A stretch of 64,000 nucleotides of DNA. Origin: Herbaspirillum sp. ST 5-3 (GTDB lineage Bacteria; Pseudomonadota; Gammaproteobacteria; Burkholderiales; Burkholderiaceae_D). The position numbers and the translations under genes are program-made. Positions within the stretch are counted from its first letter, which is position 1, and each line of letters begins with the position of its first letter. Shown one piece after another: positions 18,998 to 29,313 of the stretch. Where the stretch lies: assembly GCF_004804275.1 (NCBI RefSeq), contig NZ_STGI01000020.1:32136-96135 (forward strand). The letters run 5' to 3'. The notes beneath the pieces were generated by a model. That model did no database searches, was not told the DNA's origin, and saw only the letters and a list, made by a program, of their open reading frames with translations.

Positions 18998-19390
18998 TCA
19001 AGCTCGCGCAGGTTTGATGTAATCGTCGGGACGCCAGAATATCTGGCCGTCTTTTTCGAATACGGTAATTGGTCGCAAACGTCCGCCGCGGCATGGGCCG
19101 CCGGCGCATCTTCCATTCTCCGGGGTGTAAATCGCGCCATGGGTGGAGCACATCAGATACAAACCGCTTGATTCGAAGAATTCCCCTTCATTCCAATCAA
19201 GCTCGATAGGCACATGAGCGCATCGATTCAGATAAGCATAGACTGCGTTGTCATAGCGCACCACAAAGCCGGTGCCGTCTTCCCCGCCGGCGGTGAGAGG
19301 AAAACGAATGCCTTTTCCTCCGTCCACCAGATCAGACGATGCGCAAATTGGAATGAGAACGTCGTCCATTTCCGAATTATGCATTTTCAT
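18998..19390 (-). CDS. Rieske [2Fe-2S] domain protein
   Basis: A 130-residue protein that is essentially one Rieske domain. The cluster ligands are C57-x-H59 (RCAHVP) and C81-x2-H84 (CSTHGAIY). No oxygenase catalytic domain is attached, so it resembles a stand-alone ferredoxin-like electron carrier. The ATG at 19390 overlaps the 3' end of the HAD gene by 14 bases; in-frame ATGs at 19384 and 19369 are alternatives and no Shine-Dalgarno decides between them. Its redox partner is not evident from the neighbours. Confidence 0.88.
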   Translation of the reverse strand: MKMHNSEMDDVLIPICASSDLVDGGKGIRFPLTAGGEDGTGFVVRYDNAVYAYLNRCAHVPIELDWNEGEFFESSGLYLMCSTHGAIYTPENGRCAGGPCRGGRLRPITVFEKDGQIFWRPDDYIKPARA

Positions 19391-20036
19391 TCAACCAAGC
19401 GTGCAACTCAAACACGGATGCTGCCGCATAGGCCGGGTTCAGCGCCTGCAATTCAGGCGCGGAATGCGCCCCGTAATGCACCGCAATCCCTGCAGCGCCC
19501 GCGTTGATTGCCATCTGAAGATCATGCGTCGTATCGCCGATCATGACGGTGCGCTGCATGTCTTGACCGAGCTCGCGAGTCAACTCATGCAGCATTGCAG
19601 GGTGTGGCTTGGAAAAGGTTTCGTCCGCACAGCGAGTAGCATCGAATACCGATAACAAGTTGGCAGCATCGAGTGCCCGGTTGAGACCGACACGGCTCTT
19701 GCCGGTAGCAACTGCGAGGAAATATCCCTGTTGCGACAAATCTTTCAGCATTTCGCGCACGCCGTCGAACAACGTCAGCCCCTTGTCCTTGGCAAGATAG
19801 TGGTAGCGATAGCGTTCAACCATATGGGGATAGTATTTGGAATCCAGCCCCGGTAATACGGCCTGCATTGCGTCCTGCAAGCCGAGGCCGATGACATACG
19901 ATGCCTGCTTCTTGTCAGGAATCGGCAGCCCGAGATCCTTTGCCGCTGCCTGGATGCAGGCAACGATGGTGGCGGTGCTATCCATCAGCGTACCGTCCCA
20001 GTCGAAGACGATTAAATCAAATTGCTTTTTTTCCAT
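19377..20036 (-). CDS. HAD superfamily hydrolase, phosphoglycolate-phosphatase-like
   Basis: A 219-residue HAD phosphatase. The nucleophile motif is DWDGTLMDS with D12 and D14; ATGKS and the late VMIGDTTHDL acidic motif complete the active site. A helical cap lies at about residues 20-85. It resembles Gph and related subfamilies; substrate cannot be fixed by sequence. The ATG at 20036 yields the canonical N-terminus; an ATG at 20132 would overlap rluC by 43 bases. The gene following rluC in many betaproteobacteria is of this type. Confidence 0.88.
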   Translation of the reverse strand: MEKKQFDLIVFDWDGTLMDSTATIVACIQAAAKDLGLPIPDKKQASYVIGLGLQDAMQAVLPGLDSKYYPHMVERYRYHYLAKDKGLTLFDGVREMLKDLSQQGYFLAVATGKSRVGLNRALDAANLLSVFDATRCADETFSKPHPAMLHELTRELGQDMQRTVMIGDTTHDLQMAINAGAAGIAVHYGAHSAPELQALNPAYAAASVFELHAWLNENA

Positions 20037-20089
20037 GTTTGTCGAAGTGCGTGCAACTGCCTTATCTGGATTGCTGGAATTAAACGATT

Positions 20090-21097
20090 TTAGTTGTTGG
20101 GCAGTTCCAGACTTTTCAAGAACCTCGTGCACTCCGGTGGCAGCGGCGCCTTCAGGGTAACCGGCAGGCCGCTTTCAGGATGCCGGAAGGTAATTTGGTG
20201 CGCATGCAGGAACATCCTCTTGAGAGCAATGCGTGAACCATCCGGCTTTTGCAGCGCGCGATTCAGTCCGAAGTCGCCGTACTTGTCATCGCCGACGATC
20301 GGAAAGCCGCTTGATGCCAAATGGACACGGATCTGATGTGTCCGGCCCGTCTTCAGCTCGGCTTCGAGCAGTGCAAACTCACCGTAACGCCGTATCAGGC
20401 TGAATATCGTATGCGAAGGCATGCCGTCCGCCTGGACCCGTACGCGCCGTTCTCCCTCCGGAGTCGTGTACTTGAATAGGGGAAGCTTGACATGCTGGCG
20501 GGTATTTTGCCAGTCTCCGTGAACCAATGTCATGTAACGTTTGTCGAGCTGGCCCTCCCGAATCTGTTCATGCAGGTTCGTCAATGCGGAGCGCTTTTTC
20601 GCGAGCAGCAGAATGCCCGAGGTCTCGCGGTCCAGACGATGCACCAGCTCCAGAAACCTGGCTTCGGGTCGTGCGGCGCGTAACTGCTCGATCACGCCAT
20701 AGCTGACTCCAGACCCCCCATGCACCGCGACGCCGGCCGGTTTGTTGATGACCAGAAGATGGGAATCTTCAAGAAGAATCTCGAATTCCGCGCCAGGCAC
20801 CGAATGCGTTGCTTTCTCGGCAACACGCACCGGCGGGACGCGAACGACGTCGCCCTCTTTCAGTCGGTAGGTTTGATCGACACGACCTTTGTTTACCCTG
20901 ACTTCGCCGGAACGCAAGACACGATAGATATGGCTTTTCGGCACGCCTTTACATATGCGCAACAGGTAATTATCGATGCGCTGCTCTGCTTCTTCGCCGG
21001 AAATCGTGATCAGTCGGACTTGCACGGGCGCTTGTGAGGGCCGGTCAAGCACAGCGGGATTCGCCTGTTCCCCAGAAAATCTCGCTAAGTCCTTCAT
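20090..21097 (-). CDS. rluC: 23S rRNA pseudouridine synthase RluC
   Basis: Makes pseudouridines in 23S rRNA. An N-terminal S4 domain (RIDNYLLRICKGVPKSHIYR) precedes the catalytic domain with ELVHRLDRETSG, whose Asp is the nucleophile; the KTGRTHQIRVHLA motif follows. I start at the ATG at 21097 (335 residues). An upstream in-frame ATG at 21121 overlaps a promoter-like TTGTAA-N17-TATATT; if that promoter is used the transcript would begin at about 21095, so translation would be leaderless or start slightly inside. Divergent from rne, as in E. coli. Confidence 0.93.
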   Translation of the reverse strand: MKDLARFSGEQANPAVLDRPSQAPVQVRLITISGEEAEQRIDNYLLRICKGVPKSHIYRVLRSGEVRVNKGRVDQTYRLKEGDVVRVPPVRVAEKATHSVPGAEFEILLEDSHLLVINKPAGVAVHGGSGVSYGVIEQLRAARPEARFLELVHRLDRETSGILLLAKKRSALTNLHEQIREGQLDKRYMTLVHGDWQNTRQHVKLPLFKYTTPEGERRVRVQADGMPSHTIFSLIRRYGEFALLEAELKTGRTHQIRVHLASSGFPIVGDDKYGDFGLNRALQKPDGSRIALKRMFLHAHQITFRHPESGLPVTLKAPLPPECTRFLKSLELPNN

Positions 21098-21101
21098 TTT
21101 G

Positions 21102-21130
21102 AATATATAATTGTTTCGCATCGGTTACAA
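21102..21130 (-). promoter_or_regulatory. Candidate sigma-70 promoter of rluC
   Basis: On the minus strand TTGTAA (21130-21125) and TATATT (21107-21102) are separated by 17 bases. Matches to consensus are 4/6 and 5/6. It would start transcription at about 21095, almost on the annotated start codon. Confidence 0.5.
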
Positions 21131-21298
21131 ATCCGGTGCGTGTGTAAGAATAAAAAGCACATTCTACACAGGGGCGTCTCCATCGGCCCTGCCGATTTGC
21201 AAATTCGATGGAAAAGGCATCTCTAAAAATTGACATAAGCGCCCAAAGCCGGTTCGCGACGTGGACAGGTACGTTTAGGTACTTTTAGCACCGCGCAC

Positions 21299-21326
21299 TT
21301 GAGAGTGGGCGCTTTAGGCGAATAAT
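21299..21326 (+). promoter_or_regulatory. Candidate sigma-70 promoter of rne
   Basis: TTGAGA (21299-21304) and AATAAT (21321-21326) are separated by 16 bases, each 5/6 to consensus. This predicts a start near 21333 and an rne leader of about 480 bases, comparable to the long (about 360-base) autoregulatory leader of E. coli rne. Confidence 0.5.
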
Positions 21327-21450
21327 GATTAGAGATGGCCGAAAGATGTGTATGCATCACCCTTGTGCGAATCAAGGTTGCACCGCAGTTGCAATCGGAT
21401 CGCGCGCATCGGTGTTGGACAAGATTGCTTGAAATTCAAGGATAAGTCCG

Positions 21451-21478
21451 GCAAGCACTTCCTGCGAAGGATGCTTGC
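21451..21478 (+). promoter_or_regulatory. Bulged stem-loop in the rne leader
   Basis: GCAAGCA (21451-21457) pairs with TGCTTGC (21472-21478). Inside, CTTC pairs with GAAG around a CTGC loop, leaving a two-base GA bulge on the 3' side. In E. coli a bulged leader hairpin is the site by which RNase E senses and destroys its own mRNA; this may be the equivalent. I see no protein-coding gene between 21237 and 21812. Confidence 0.45.
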
Positions 21479-21812
21479 TGGTTGATGTGGTTGAGAAGCC
21501 TGTTTGCCGATTCTGCTGGACCTCATGTTTTGTTTGGCTCCACCAAGCTGTTCGCTACCTGACGCTGCGCCCGACCCGGCCCATTGCGGCCCGTTCGACC
21601 TGCGCGGCGCGGATGAACAGCATACTCGGCATCGCTATCAACCCCATCCGCGCCCCGTTGCGGCTTTCGCGCTCTTGCTGCGATTTGCCGCACACTAAGG
21701 CAGTTCCCTCCATCAAGCACTCCGCCCTCGCATACATCCTTGTACTTTGCCGCATTGGTGAATCCTGCCTATTGCGGCTTTAGAGTTGACCTTAGAGTCA
21801 CGGAGTAAAAAA

Positions 21813-24803
21813 ATGAAACGGATGTTGTTTAACGCCACGCAGCAGGAAGAATTGCGCGTGGCCATTGTCGATGGGCAGAAGCTGATCGATATCGATATCG
21901 AAACAACGGGGCGCGAGCAACGTAAATCGAATATCTATAAAGGGGTCATCACCCGCATCGAACCCTCCCTCGAAGCCTGCTTCGTCAACTATGGCGAAGA
22001 ACGTCATGGATTCCTGCCGTTCAAGGAAGTGGCCCGCAGCTACTTCAAGGATGGCGTGGATGTCCGCAGCGCATCCATCAAGGACGCCCTGCGCGAAGGC
22101 CAGGAAATCATGGTCCAGGTGGAAAAGGAGGAACGCGGCAACAAGGGTGCTGCCCTGACCTCGTTCATCTCGCTGGCTGGCCGCTATCTGGTCCTGATGC
22201 CCAACAATCCGCGCGGTGGCGGCGTTTCGCGCCGGGTCGAAGGCGAAGACCGGCAGGAACTGCGCGAGACCATGGACAAACTGGATCTGCCTTCCGGCAT
22301 GTCGGTCATTGCTCGTACCGCGGGTATCGGCCGCAATGTCGAGGAATTGCAGTGGGACTTGAACTACCTGATGCAGTTGTGGCGTGCGATCGAAGGTGCC
22401 GGCCAATCCGCGCCGGGCGCCTTCCTGATCTACCAGGAATCGTCTCTGGTAATCCGCGCCATCCGCGACTATTTCCAGCCTGACATCGGCGAGATCCTGA
22501 TCGACACCGACGAGATCTACGAGCAGGCCCAGCAGTTCATGAGCCATGTCATGCCCGACATGGTGCATCGGGTCAAGCGCTATCGCGACGATGTGCCGCT
22601 GTTCTCGCGCTTCCAGATCGAACACCAGATCGAAACCGCGTACTCCCGCACCGTACCGCTGCCGTCGGGCGGCGCCATCGTCATCGATCACACCGAAGCT
22701 CTGGTTTCCATCGACGTCAACTCCGCCCGCGCCACACGCGGCAGCGACATCGAAACCACCGCGCTCCATACGAACCTTGAAGCCGCCGATGAAGTGGCCC
22801 GTCAGTTGCGCTTGCGCGACCTTGGCGGCCTGATCGTGATCGACTTCATCGACATGGAGAACGCGAAGAACCAGCGCGAAGTGGAAACCCGCCTGAAGGA
22901 TGCGCTGCGCTACGATCGAGCTCGTGTGCAAATGGGCAAGATTTCCCGCTTCGGCCTGATGGAATTGTCGCGTCAGCGCCTGCGTCCGTCGCTTTCCGAA
23001 GGCAGCCATGTGACCTGCCCGCGCTGCAACGGCACCGGGCATATCCGCGATACCGAATCTTCCGCATTGCAAGTCCTGCGCATCATCCAGGAAGAGGCGA
23101 TGAAGGAAAACTCCGCGGCCATCCACGTGCAGGCACCGGTCGACGTTGCCGCTTTCCTGCTGAACGAGAAGCGCGGCGAAATCCTGAAGATCGAAACCCG
23201 CCATCGCGTCACGGTCATCCTGATTCCGAACAAGCATCTCGAGACGCCGCACTACAAGCTGGAGCGCATCAAGCACGACGACGCGCGCCTGGAAGAACCG
23301 CAGGCCAGTTACGACATGGCCGAGGAAGCGGATACCGACATCAGCTACGGCAAGCGTCAGAAAGAAGAAATTCGTCCGCGCCAGGAAGCTGTCGTCAAAG
23401 GCATTACGCCAGACCAGCCGGCGCCGATCGTCGAACGCAAGCCGGTCGAGCCCACCCCGGTTCCGGCTCCTGTGGCGGCGCCTGCCGAGGAAGGTTTCTT
23501 CAGCCGGATGTTCGGATTCTTCCGCAAGAAGGCCGTTGCGCCAGTTGCGCCGCCGGCTCCAGTGGTCGAAGAGAAACCGCAGCCGACCCGTGAGCGCGGC
23601 GAGCGCAATGGACGTGGTCGCAATCGTGGCCGCGGACGTGGCGGCCGTGAGCGCGGCGAGGAACGTGAAACCGGACGTGTAGAAGCACGCGACGAGACGA
23701 CAAAGCAGCCCGCGGCACCTGCCGTGGAAGCCCAGCCGGCACAACGTCAGCCGCGTCCGCCTCGTGAACCGCGCGAGCAACGCGAGCCACGCGAGGCCAA
23801 TGAGCCGCGCCGTGAACGCGGTGAACGCGGCGAACGTGGCGAACGCCCCGAGCGTGGAGAACGTGGTGAGCGCGGAGAACGGCAGCAGCGTCAGCGCGAA
23901 GAGCGCAAGGAAGCGCCAGCCGAAGAGCTGTTGACTGCTCCGGTGGCAGCTCCTGTCGTCCCTCTTGCCGAGGTACAACTTCCTGCCGGTGAAGCCGAGT
24001 TGATGGAAGTTGCTCCGGGCGGCGAAGAAGGTAGCGCCGAGCAAGGCGAGGAGCGCCGCCGTCGCCGTCGCCGTGGCGGTCGCAATCGCAACCGTCGTGA
24101 GCGTGAAGGTGGCGAACTGGCTGCTGGAACCGAGCAGGAAACTGCTGGTGATGAAGTCGTCAGGCAGCAAGCGGTTCAGCTGGAAATCGCCGAAGTGGCG
24201 ATGCCGACTGAAGCGGTGGCGGTTTCCGAAGTGGTTGCCCCTTCGGAAACGGAAGCGCCCATTGCCTCGGCACCTGAGGCTGCGATTGTCAGTGCTCCGG
24301 AAGAAGCGCTTGCCAAGGAAGTCGAAGCTACCCCGGTTCCAGTTGCAGAACCTGTCGCTGTGAGTCCGGAAGAAGTTGCACCGGCGCCGGTCACGGAACC
24401 TGCCGCTGAACCTGTGGCTGAGTCGATTTCGGCACCGGTTGCAGAGCCTGCGCCGGAACCTGTTGCCGCGCCGGAGATCCATCCTGAACCGCAACCGGCT
24501 CCTGCCCCCGTTGTGGCGGAAGCAGCACCGGAACCCGCCCAGGCAGTTGAAGCGCCTGTGACGCCGACTGCAAGCCCTGTGGCAGCACCGGCCTCAGTCG
24601 CAACGGAGCCCATGCCGTTGGAACATCTGAGTGACATGCTGGCGGCAGCCGGCCTGACCTTGGCTGTCACCGATCCGGAGAAGTTGCGCGCCGCACAGGA
24701 AGCCGCGTCGCGCAATGTGCCCGCGCCTCGCGTTCCGCGTGAGCGCAAGCCCTTGCCGCCGGTTTCGAACGAGCCCTTGGTCCAGGTTGAAACTCGCCGG
24801 TAA
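21813..24803 (+). CDS. rne: Ribonuclease E
   Basis: Main endoribonuclease of mRNA decay and rRNA/tRNA processing, and scaffold of the degradosome. The N-terminal catalytic half has an S1 domain (about residues 35-125), Mg-binding D301 (VSIDVNSAR) and D344 (IVIDFIDM) and the zinc-link C402/C405 (TCPRCNGTG). The C-terminal half is disordered: an arginine-rich RGER/RERGE region (about 590-700) for RNA binding, an [14 protein letters not shown] stretch (about 755-768), then Pro/Ala/Glu repeats, ending in a conserved-looking LVQVETRR. I start at ATG 21813, with GGAG seven bases upstream, giving 996 residues. A long leader and divergent rluC mirror E. coli. Confidence 0.97.
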   Translation: MKRMLFNATQQEELRVAIVDGQKLIDIDIETTGREQRKSNIYKGVITRIEPSLEACFVNYGEERHGFLPFKEVARSYFKDGVDVRSASIKDALREGQEIMVQVEKEERGNKGAALTSFISLAGRYLVLMPNNPRGGGVSRRVEGEDRQELRETMDKLDLPSGMSVIARTAGIGRNVEELQWDLNYLMQLWRAIEGAGQSAPGAFLIYQESSLVIRAIRDYFQPDIGEILIDTDEIYEQAQQFMSHVMPDMVHRVKRYRDDVPLFSRFQIEHQIETAYSRTVPLPSGGAIVIDHTEALVSIDVNSARATRGSDIETTALHTNLEAADEVARQLRLRDLGGLIVIDFIDMENAKNQREVETRLKDALRYDRARVQMGKISRFGLMELSRQRLRPSLSEGSHVTCPRCNGTGHIRDTESSALQVLRIIQEEAMKENSAAIHVQAPVDVAAFLLNEKRGEILKIETRHRVTVILIPNKHLETPHYKLERIKHDDARLEEPQASYDMAEEADTDISYGKRQKEEIRPRQEAVVKGITPDQPAPIVERKPVEPTPVPAPVAAPAEEGFFSRMFGFFRKKAVAPVAPPAPVVEEKPQPTRERGERNGRGRNRGRGRGGRERGEERETGRVEARDETTKQPAAPAVEAQPAQRQPRPPREPREQREPREANEPRRERGERGERGERPERGERGERGERQQRQREERKEAPAEELLTAPVAAPVVPLAEVQLPAGEAELMEVAPGGEEGSAEQGEERRRRRRRGGRNRNRREREGGELAAGTEQETAGDEVVRQQAVQLEIAEVAMPTEAVAVSEVVAPSETEAPIASAPEAAIVSAPEEALAKEVEATPVPVAEPVAVSPEEVAPAPVTEPAAEPVAESISAPVAEPAPEPVAAPEIHPEPQPAPAPVVAEAAPEPAQAVEAPVTPTASPVAAPASVATEPMPLEHLSDMLAAAGLTLAVTDPEKLRAAQEAASRNVPAPRVPRERKPLPPVSNEPLVQVETRR

Positions 24804-24851
24804 TGAACCCTTCGCTCCGGTGTCGAACGCCGGAGCGTCAGGTGTTACTTC

Positions 24852-24879
24852 AAAAAAGGGAGCGAATGCTCCCTTTTTT
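24852..24879 (+). terminator. Strong intrinsic terminator after rne
   Basis: AAAAAAGGGAGC (24852-24863) pairs perfectly with GCTCCCTTTTTT (24868-24879) around a GAAT tetraloop, giving a stem with a U-tract in either direction. A second hairpin (CGCTCCGG 24813-24820 with CCGGAGCG 24830-24837) stands just before it. Confidence 0.9.
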
Positions 24880-24927
24880 CGTTCAGGCCGTCACAATACC
24901 TCGACCACCAGCTGACACAAATTCCGA

Positions 24928-26268
24928 ATGCCCACGAACGAGCAAGAACGCCCTGCCCACATCACCCTGAGCGAAGCCTTCTGGTACTGGCTGAAACTCG
25001 GCTTTATCAGCTTTGGCGGCCCCGCGGGGCAGATCGCTGTCATGCATGCCGATCTCGTCGAAAAGCGCCGCTGGATATCGGAGCGTCGCTTTCTGCATGC
25101 TCTCAACTATTGCATGCTCCTGCCCGGCCCGGAGGCGACCCAGCTTGCCATTTATATCGGCTGGTTGATGCATCGGACCTGGGGCGGCATTATTGCCGGT
25201 ACACTGTTCGTGCTGCCGTCGCTGATTATCCTGTGCATCCTGTCGTGGATCTACCTGACGTTTGGCAATGCGCCGCTGGCCGCAGGCATTCTTTATGGCA
25301 TCAAACCGGCGGTTGTGGCCATTGTGCTGGCAGCCGCTTGGCGCATTGGCTCCAGGACGCTGAAAAACCCGGTCTTGATCATGATCGCGGTTGCGGCCTT
25401 CGTGGCGATCGCAATCGTTCAACTGCCGTTTCCGATCATCGTTATCGCCGCCGGCGTGATCGGTCTGTTTGGCGGGCGAGTTGCGCCAGACCTGTTCCGG
25501 CTCGGAGGCAATCATGCCACTACCAGCACCACGTTTGGCCTGGCTCTGATTGACGACGACACGCCGCCTCCACAACATGCACGCTTTTCCTGGCGCAAAC
25601 TGATAGCGTTCAGCATGGCAGGAACACTCCTTGGGGTCACCGCGTGGGGAACGATTGTTCTGATATCGAACGTGCATCACCCCTTGCCGCAAATGGCTGT
25701 GTTTTTCAGCAAGGCCGCACTCATGACCTTCGGCGGTGCCTATGCGGTGTTGCCGTACGTATATCAAGGCGCGGTCGAGACCTACCAATGGCTGACGCCG
25801 ATACAGATGATCGACGGCCTGGCGCTTGGAGAAACGACGCCGGGTCCCTTGATCATGATCGTGGCATTCGTGGGCTTCCTGGGCGGTTGGACCAAAATCC
25901 TGTTCGGCCCGGACCATCTGCTGCTCGCCGGCGTGACCGGAGCATCCGTTGCCACGTTTTTCACCTTTTTGCCATCCTTCCTGTTCATTCTCGCCGGCGG
26001 ACCGGTGGTGGAATCCACACGCGACGATATCCGGCTGACCGCGCCGCTGACGGCTATTTCCGCAGCCGTCGTGGGGGTGATCGTGAGCCTGGCGGTATTC
26101 TTTGCCGAGCATGTTTTCAGGCTGGCGATGCCTGTCATGCAGTGGGACTTCGCGTCGATTGCCATTGCACTGCTGGCAACACTTGCACTGTTCCGCTTCA
26201 AGCTCGGCACGATCAAGCTGATCGCCGCATGTGCGCTGGCGGGGCTCGTGGTATCTTATCTTCGATAG
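24928..26268 (+). CDS. chrA: Chromate transporter ChrA (two-domain form)
   Basis: CHR-family membrane protein that exports chromate. Two homologous CHR halves are visible: the first with [19 protein letters not shown] and [16 protein letters not shown] (about residues 22-85), the second with [20 protein letters not shown] and [19 protein letters not shown] (about residues 255-325). About ten hydrophobic segments. Length 446 is typical of the long form. No chrB regulator is adjacent. It may be resistance or a sulfate/oxyanion-related transporter; sequence cannot decide. No clear Shine-Dalgarno precedes the ATG. Confidence 0.93.
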   Translation: MPTNEQERPAHITLSEAFWYWLKLGFISFGGPAGQIAVMHADLVEKRRWISERRFLHALNYCMLLPGPEATQLAIYIGWLMHRTWGGIIAGTLFVLPSLIILCILSWIYLTFGNAPLAAGILYGIKPAVVAIVLAAAWRIGSRTLKNPVLIMIAVAAFVAIAIVQLPFPIIVIAAGVIGLFGGRVAPDLFRLGGNHATTSTTFGLALIDDDTPPPQHARFSWRKLIAFSMAGTLLGVTAWGTIVLISNVHHPLPQMAVFFSKAALMTFGGAYAVLPYVYQGAVETYQWLTPIQMIDGLALGETTPGPLIMIVAFVGFLGGWTKILFGPDHLLLAGVTGASVATFFTFLPSFLFILAGGPVVESTRDDIRLTAPLTAISAAVVGVIVSLAVFFAEHVFRLAMPVMQWDFASIAIALLATLALFRFKLGTIKLIAACALAGLVVSYLR

Positions 26269-26306
26269 CGCAACTCTCGTTGCGCCCTCCGTTTTTCTCT
26301 CCAAGC

Positions 26307-27422
26307 ATGACAGACAGATTCATTCCCCTCGTCGACCAGCGTCTGACGACGACTGGCCCGACTATTCCATCACCGCTGGAAGCCCCCACCGGGCTGCTTT
26401 CGGATACGCTTGCGCGTCCGCTGCAGGACCTGCGCATTTCGGTGACCGATCGCTGCAATTTCCGCTGCGTGTATTGCATGCCGAAAGCTGTCTTCGACAA
26501 GGACTATGCCTTTTTGCCACACGCCGCCTTGCTCTCGTTTGAGGAAATCACGCGCCTTGCCCGTATTTTCGTCGCGCATGGCGTCGGCAAGATTCGTCTT
26601 ACCGGTGGTGAACCCCTGCTGCGCAAGGATATCGAGCGCCTGATCGAAATGCTGAGCGCGCTGCGCACCCCGCAGGGGCATCCGCTTGACCTGACGCTGA
26701 CCACGAACGGTTCGCTCCTCGCGAGGAAAGCGCAGGCATTGAAGGATGCAGGCTTGCAGCGCGTGACGGTGTCGCTCGATGCGCTCGATGAGACAGTATT
26801 CCGCCGCATGAACGATGTCGATTTTCCGGTTGCCGATGTGCTCAACGGTATCGAGACGGCGCACAAGGCCGGGCTTGGTCCGATCAAGATCAACATGGTG
26901 GTCAAGCGCGGCATGAACGATCAGGAGATTCTGCCGATGGCCCGTCATTTCAAAGGCTCGCCTTTCATCCTGCGCTTTATCGAATACATGGACGTCGGCA
27001 CGAGCAATGGCTGGAAGATGGACGAAGTGGTGCCTTCCGCCGAAGTCATGCGCCGCATCGATGAGGAGATGCCGCTCGAAGCAATCGACCCGAACTACAC
27101 GGGCGAAACGGCGGAACGCTGGCGCTACCGTGATGGCGGTGGAGAGATCGGTTTGATCTCCAGCGTGACGCAGGCCTTTTGCAGCGATTGCACCCGCGCG
27201 CGCTTGTCCACCGAAGGAAAGTTGTACACCTGCCTGTTCGCGACCGGAGGACACGATCTCCGCGCGCTGGTACGCGCCGGCCGTAGTGATGAAGAGATTT
27301 CGACGGCGATTGCGCACGTGTGGCGCGCCCGTGCGGACCGGTATTCGGAACTGCGAACCGCCAACACGGCGGGCTTCGATCAGGCAACCAGGAAAGTCGA
27401 GATGTCCTACATCGGAGGCTGA
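26307..27422 (+). CDS. moaA: GTP 3',8-cyclase (molybdenum cofactor biosynthesis protein A)
   Basis: Radical-SAM enzyme of the first step of molybdopterin synthesis. The SAM cluster ligands are C50, C54 and C57 (RCNFRCVYC); the C-terminal cluster ligands are C292, C295 and C309. The conserved C-terminal Gly-Gly is present. I start at ATG 26307 (371 residues); the frame is open far upstream within chrA but that part is not MoaA-like. First of a moaA-mobA-moeA series, three bases before mobA. Confidence 0.97.
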   Translation: MTDRFIPLVDQRLTTTGPTIPSPLEAPTGLLSDTLARPLQDLRISVTDRCNFRCVYCMPKAVFDKDYAFLPHAALLSFEEITRLARIFVAHGVGKIRLTGGEPLLRKDIERLIEMLSALRTPQGHPLDLTLTTNGSLLARKAQALKDAGLQRVTVSLDALDETVFRRMNDVDFPVADVLNGIETAHKAGLGPIKINMVVKRGMNDQEILPMARHFKGSPFILRFIEYMDVGTSNGWKMDEVVPSAEVMRRIDEEMPLEAIDPNYTGETAERWRYRDGGGEIGLISSVTQAFCSDCTRARLSTEGKLYTCLFATGGHDLRALVRAGRSDEEISTAIAHVWRARADRYSELRTANTAGFDQATRKVEMSYIGG

Positions 27423-27425
27423 GCT

Positions 27426-28010
27426 ATGTCGATTACCGGATTGATTCTTGCGGGTGGACGAGGAACGCGCATGGGTAGCGTGGACAAGGGCCTGCAAGTA
27501 TTTCGCGGCGAACCGATGGTGGCGCACGTGATGCGCCGGTTTGCACCGCAGGTTGGCATACTCGCGATCAATGCGAATCAGAATCTGGATGTTTACCAGC
27601 GTTTCGGCCTGCCGGTGTGGCCGGACCGCATGGAGGAATTTCCCGGGCCGTTGGCCGGCCTGCAAACGGGGCTGATGCATTGCGATACGGAGTATCTCGT
27701 CACGGCGCCCTGCGACTCCCCCTTTCTGCCTATGGACTTGGTCGCACGACTGAGGGATGCTCTGCAGACTGAAAGCGCCGACCTCTCCTTCGCCGAGACT
27801 GGCGAGGGCGAATCCCGCCAATCGCATCCCGTCTTTTGCCTGTTAAAGACCTCGGTGCTGCCCAGCCTGAGCGCGTACCTGCAAACAGGCGGACGCAAGA
27901 TGGGCACCTGGTTCGGATCGCTGCGCGCGATCAAGGTGCACTTCGATGACGAAGAGGCCTTTCAAAATATCAATACGCTGGAAGAATTGCACAAGCTCGA
28001 AGCACCATGA
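27426..28010 (+). CDS. mobA: Molybdenum cofactor guanylyltransferase
   Basis: Attaches GMP to molybdopterin. The nucleotide-binding signature LILAGGRGTRMGSVDKGL is at residues 6-23, and the Mg-binding APCDSPF follows at about residue 96. Length 194 residues is normal. GGAGG lies 8 bases upstream of the ATG. It overlaps moeA by four bases. Confidence 0.96.
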   Translation: MSITGLILAGGRGTRMGSVDKGLQVFRGEPMVAHVMRRFAPQVGILAINANQNLDVYQRFGLPVWPDRMEEFPGPLAGLQTGLMHCDTEYLVTAPCDSPFLPMDLVARLRDALQTESADLSFAETGEGESRQSHPVFCLLKTSVLPSLSAYLQTGGRKMGTWFGSLRAIKVHFDDEEAFQNINTLEELHKLEAP

Positions 28011-29290
28011 CCGTCCCCACACTTTCCGAAATCAGCTCTCGCCTGCCCGCACACAATCCCGACTCGCTGACCGTCACCCAAGCGCAGCAGTGGATTCGTG
28101 ACTTCGTGCAGTCCGTCGACATTGTTGAAACGGTTGGCCTGCACGCTGCCTTGGGCAGAGTGCTGAGTGAGGATGTCATCTCACCGATCAACGTGCCGGC
28201 GCATGACAATTCGGCGATGGATGGCTACGCGTTTCGCGGCAATGCGCTCGCCGCCGCTGCCCGGGAATTCAGGATCGTCGGCATTGCCTATGCCGGCCGC
28301 AAGTACGATGGCCCTGTCGCTGAAGGCGAATGCGTGCGCGTCATGACCGGTGCAGTCATGCCTGCGGATTGCGATACGGTGGTGCCGCAAGAGCTGGTGA
28401 AAAGCGCGAGCGATGCATCGATCACACTTGAACCGGGCGTGGTCAAGCCAGGCGACAACCGGCGCTTGAAAGGCGAAGATCTGGCGGCCGGCAAACCGGC
28501 GCTGTGTAAAGGAAAAATCCTGCGTCCCGCGGATCTCGGCCTGCTGGCATCCCTCGGCATCGGAAATGCACCGGTGCAGCGCCGGCTGCGGGTCGCGATA
28601 TTTTCCACGGGCGATGAACTGCGCTCCATCGGCGAGCACCTTGACGAGGGCTGCATCTACGACAGCAATCGCTACACGCTGCATGGCATGCTGGTCCGCC
28701 TCGGTTGCGAAGTTGTCGACATGGGCGTCGTCAAGGATGATCGCGAGTCGTTGGAAGCAGCCTTGCACACGGCATGCGAAAGCGCCGACGCGATCATCAC
28801 GTCCGGCGGCGTTTCCGTTGGCGAGGCGGATTACACCAAGGAGATGATGGCAAAGCTGGGCGATGTCATGTTCTGGCAACTTGCCATGCGGCCGGGGCGG
28901 CCCATGAGTTTTGGCAGGATCGCATCGAACGGCAAGAGCGCGTATCTGTTCGGCCTGCCGGGCAATCCTGTGGCGGTGATGGTGACGTTCTACTTCTTCG
29001 CGCGTGACGCACTGCTGCAAATGATGGGAGCCGCGAACGATCCCTTGCCGCTCATGCGCGCGACTTCACAGTCGTCGATTCGAAAGAAGCCGGGACGCAC
29101 CGAGTACCAGCGCGGTATTCTGTCTGCGGACACGAATGGTCATCCTCAGGTGCGCGTCACAGGCTCGCAAGGTTCGGGCATCCTGCGCTCGATGTCGGAA
29201 GCCAATTGCATGATCATCCTGCACCATGAACAAGGCAGCGTGAACGCCGGCGATGCCGTGGATGTGGTCCTGTTCGACGGTCTTTGCTGA
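28007..29290 (+). CDS. moeA: Molybdopterin molybdenumtransferase
   Basis: Inserts molybdate into adenylylated molybdopterin. Family motifs include PAHDNSAMDGYA (about residues 65-76), VMTGAVMPADCDTVV (about 113-127), the GDEL motif, TSGGVSVGEADY and the FGLPGNPVAVMVTF motif. Length 427 residues. Starts on the last bases of mobA (ATGA). Converges with the CoA-transferase gene, with only 23 bases between stop codons and no visible terminator. Confidence 0.96.
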   Translation: MTVPTLSEISSRLPAHNPDSLTVTQAQQWIRDFVQSVDIVETVGLHAALGRVLSEDVISPINVPAHDNSAMDGYAFRGNALAAAAREFRIVGIAYAGRKYDGPVAEGECVRVMTGAVMPADCDTVVPQELVKSASDASITLEPGVVKPGDNRRLKGEDLAAGKPALCKGKILRPADLGLLASLGIGNAPVQRRLRVAIFSTGDELRSIGEHLDEGCIYDSNRYTLHGMLVRLGCEVVDMGVVKDDRESLEAALHTACESADAIITSGGVSVGEADYTKEMMAKLGDVMFWQLAMRPGRPMSFGRIASNGKSAYLFGLPGNPVAVMVTFYFFARDALLQMMGAANDPLPLMRATSQSSIRKKPGRTEYQRGILSADTNGHPQVRVTGSQGSGILRSMSEANCMIILHHEQGSVNAGDAVDVVLFDGLC

Positions 29291-29313
29291 AAGTGACAGG
29301 CGCTCTGCGCGTT

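Noticed and set aside
21798..24494. An 898-codon open frame antisense to rne
   Set aside because: It mirrors the rne frame, which has conserved catalytic motifs. GC-rich codon bias keeps the antisense frame open, and its product is low-complexity without recognisable domains.
24883..26304. A 473-codon open frame antisense to chrA
   Set aside because: Composition is typical of a frame shadow (rich in Arg, His, Gln), and the plus strand encodes clear CHR domains.
26370..27827. A 485-codon open frame antisense to moaA and mobA
   Set aside because: It covers two real genes in opposite orientation and shows no domain.
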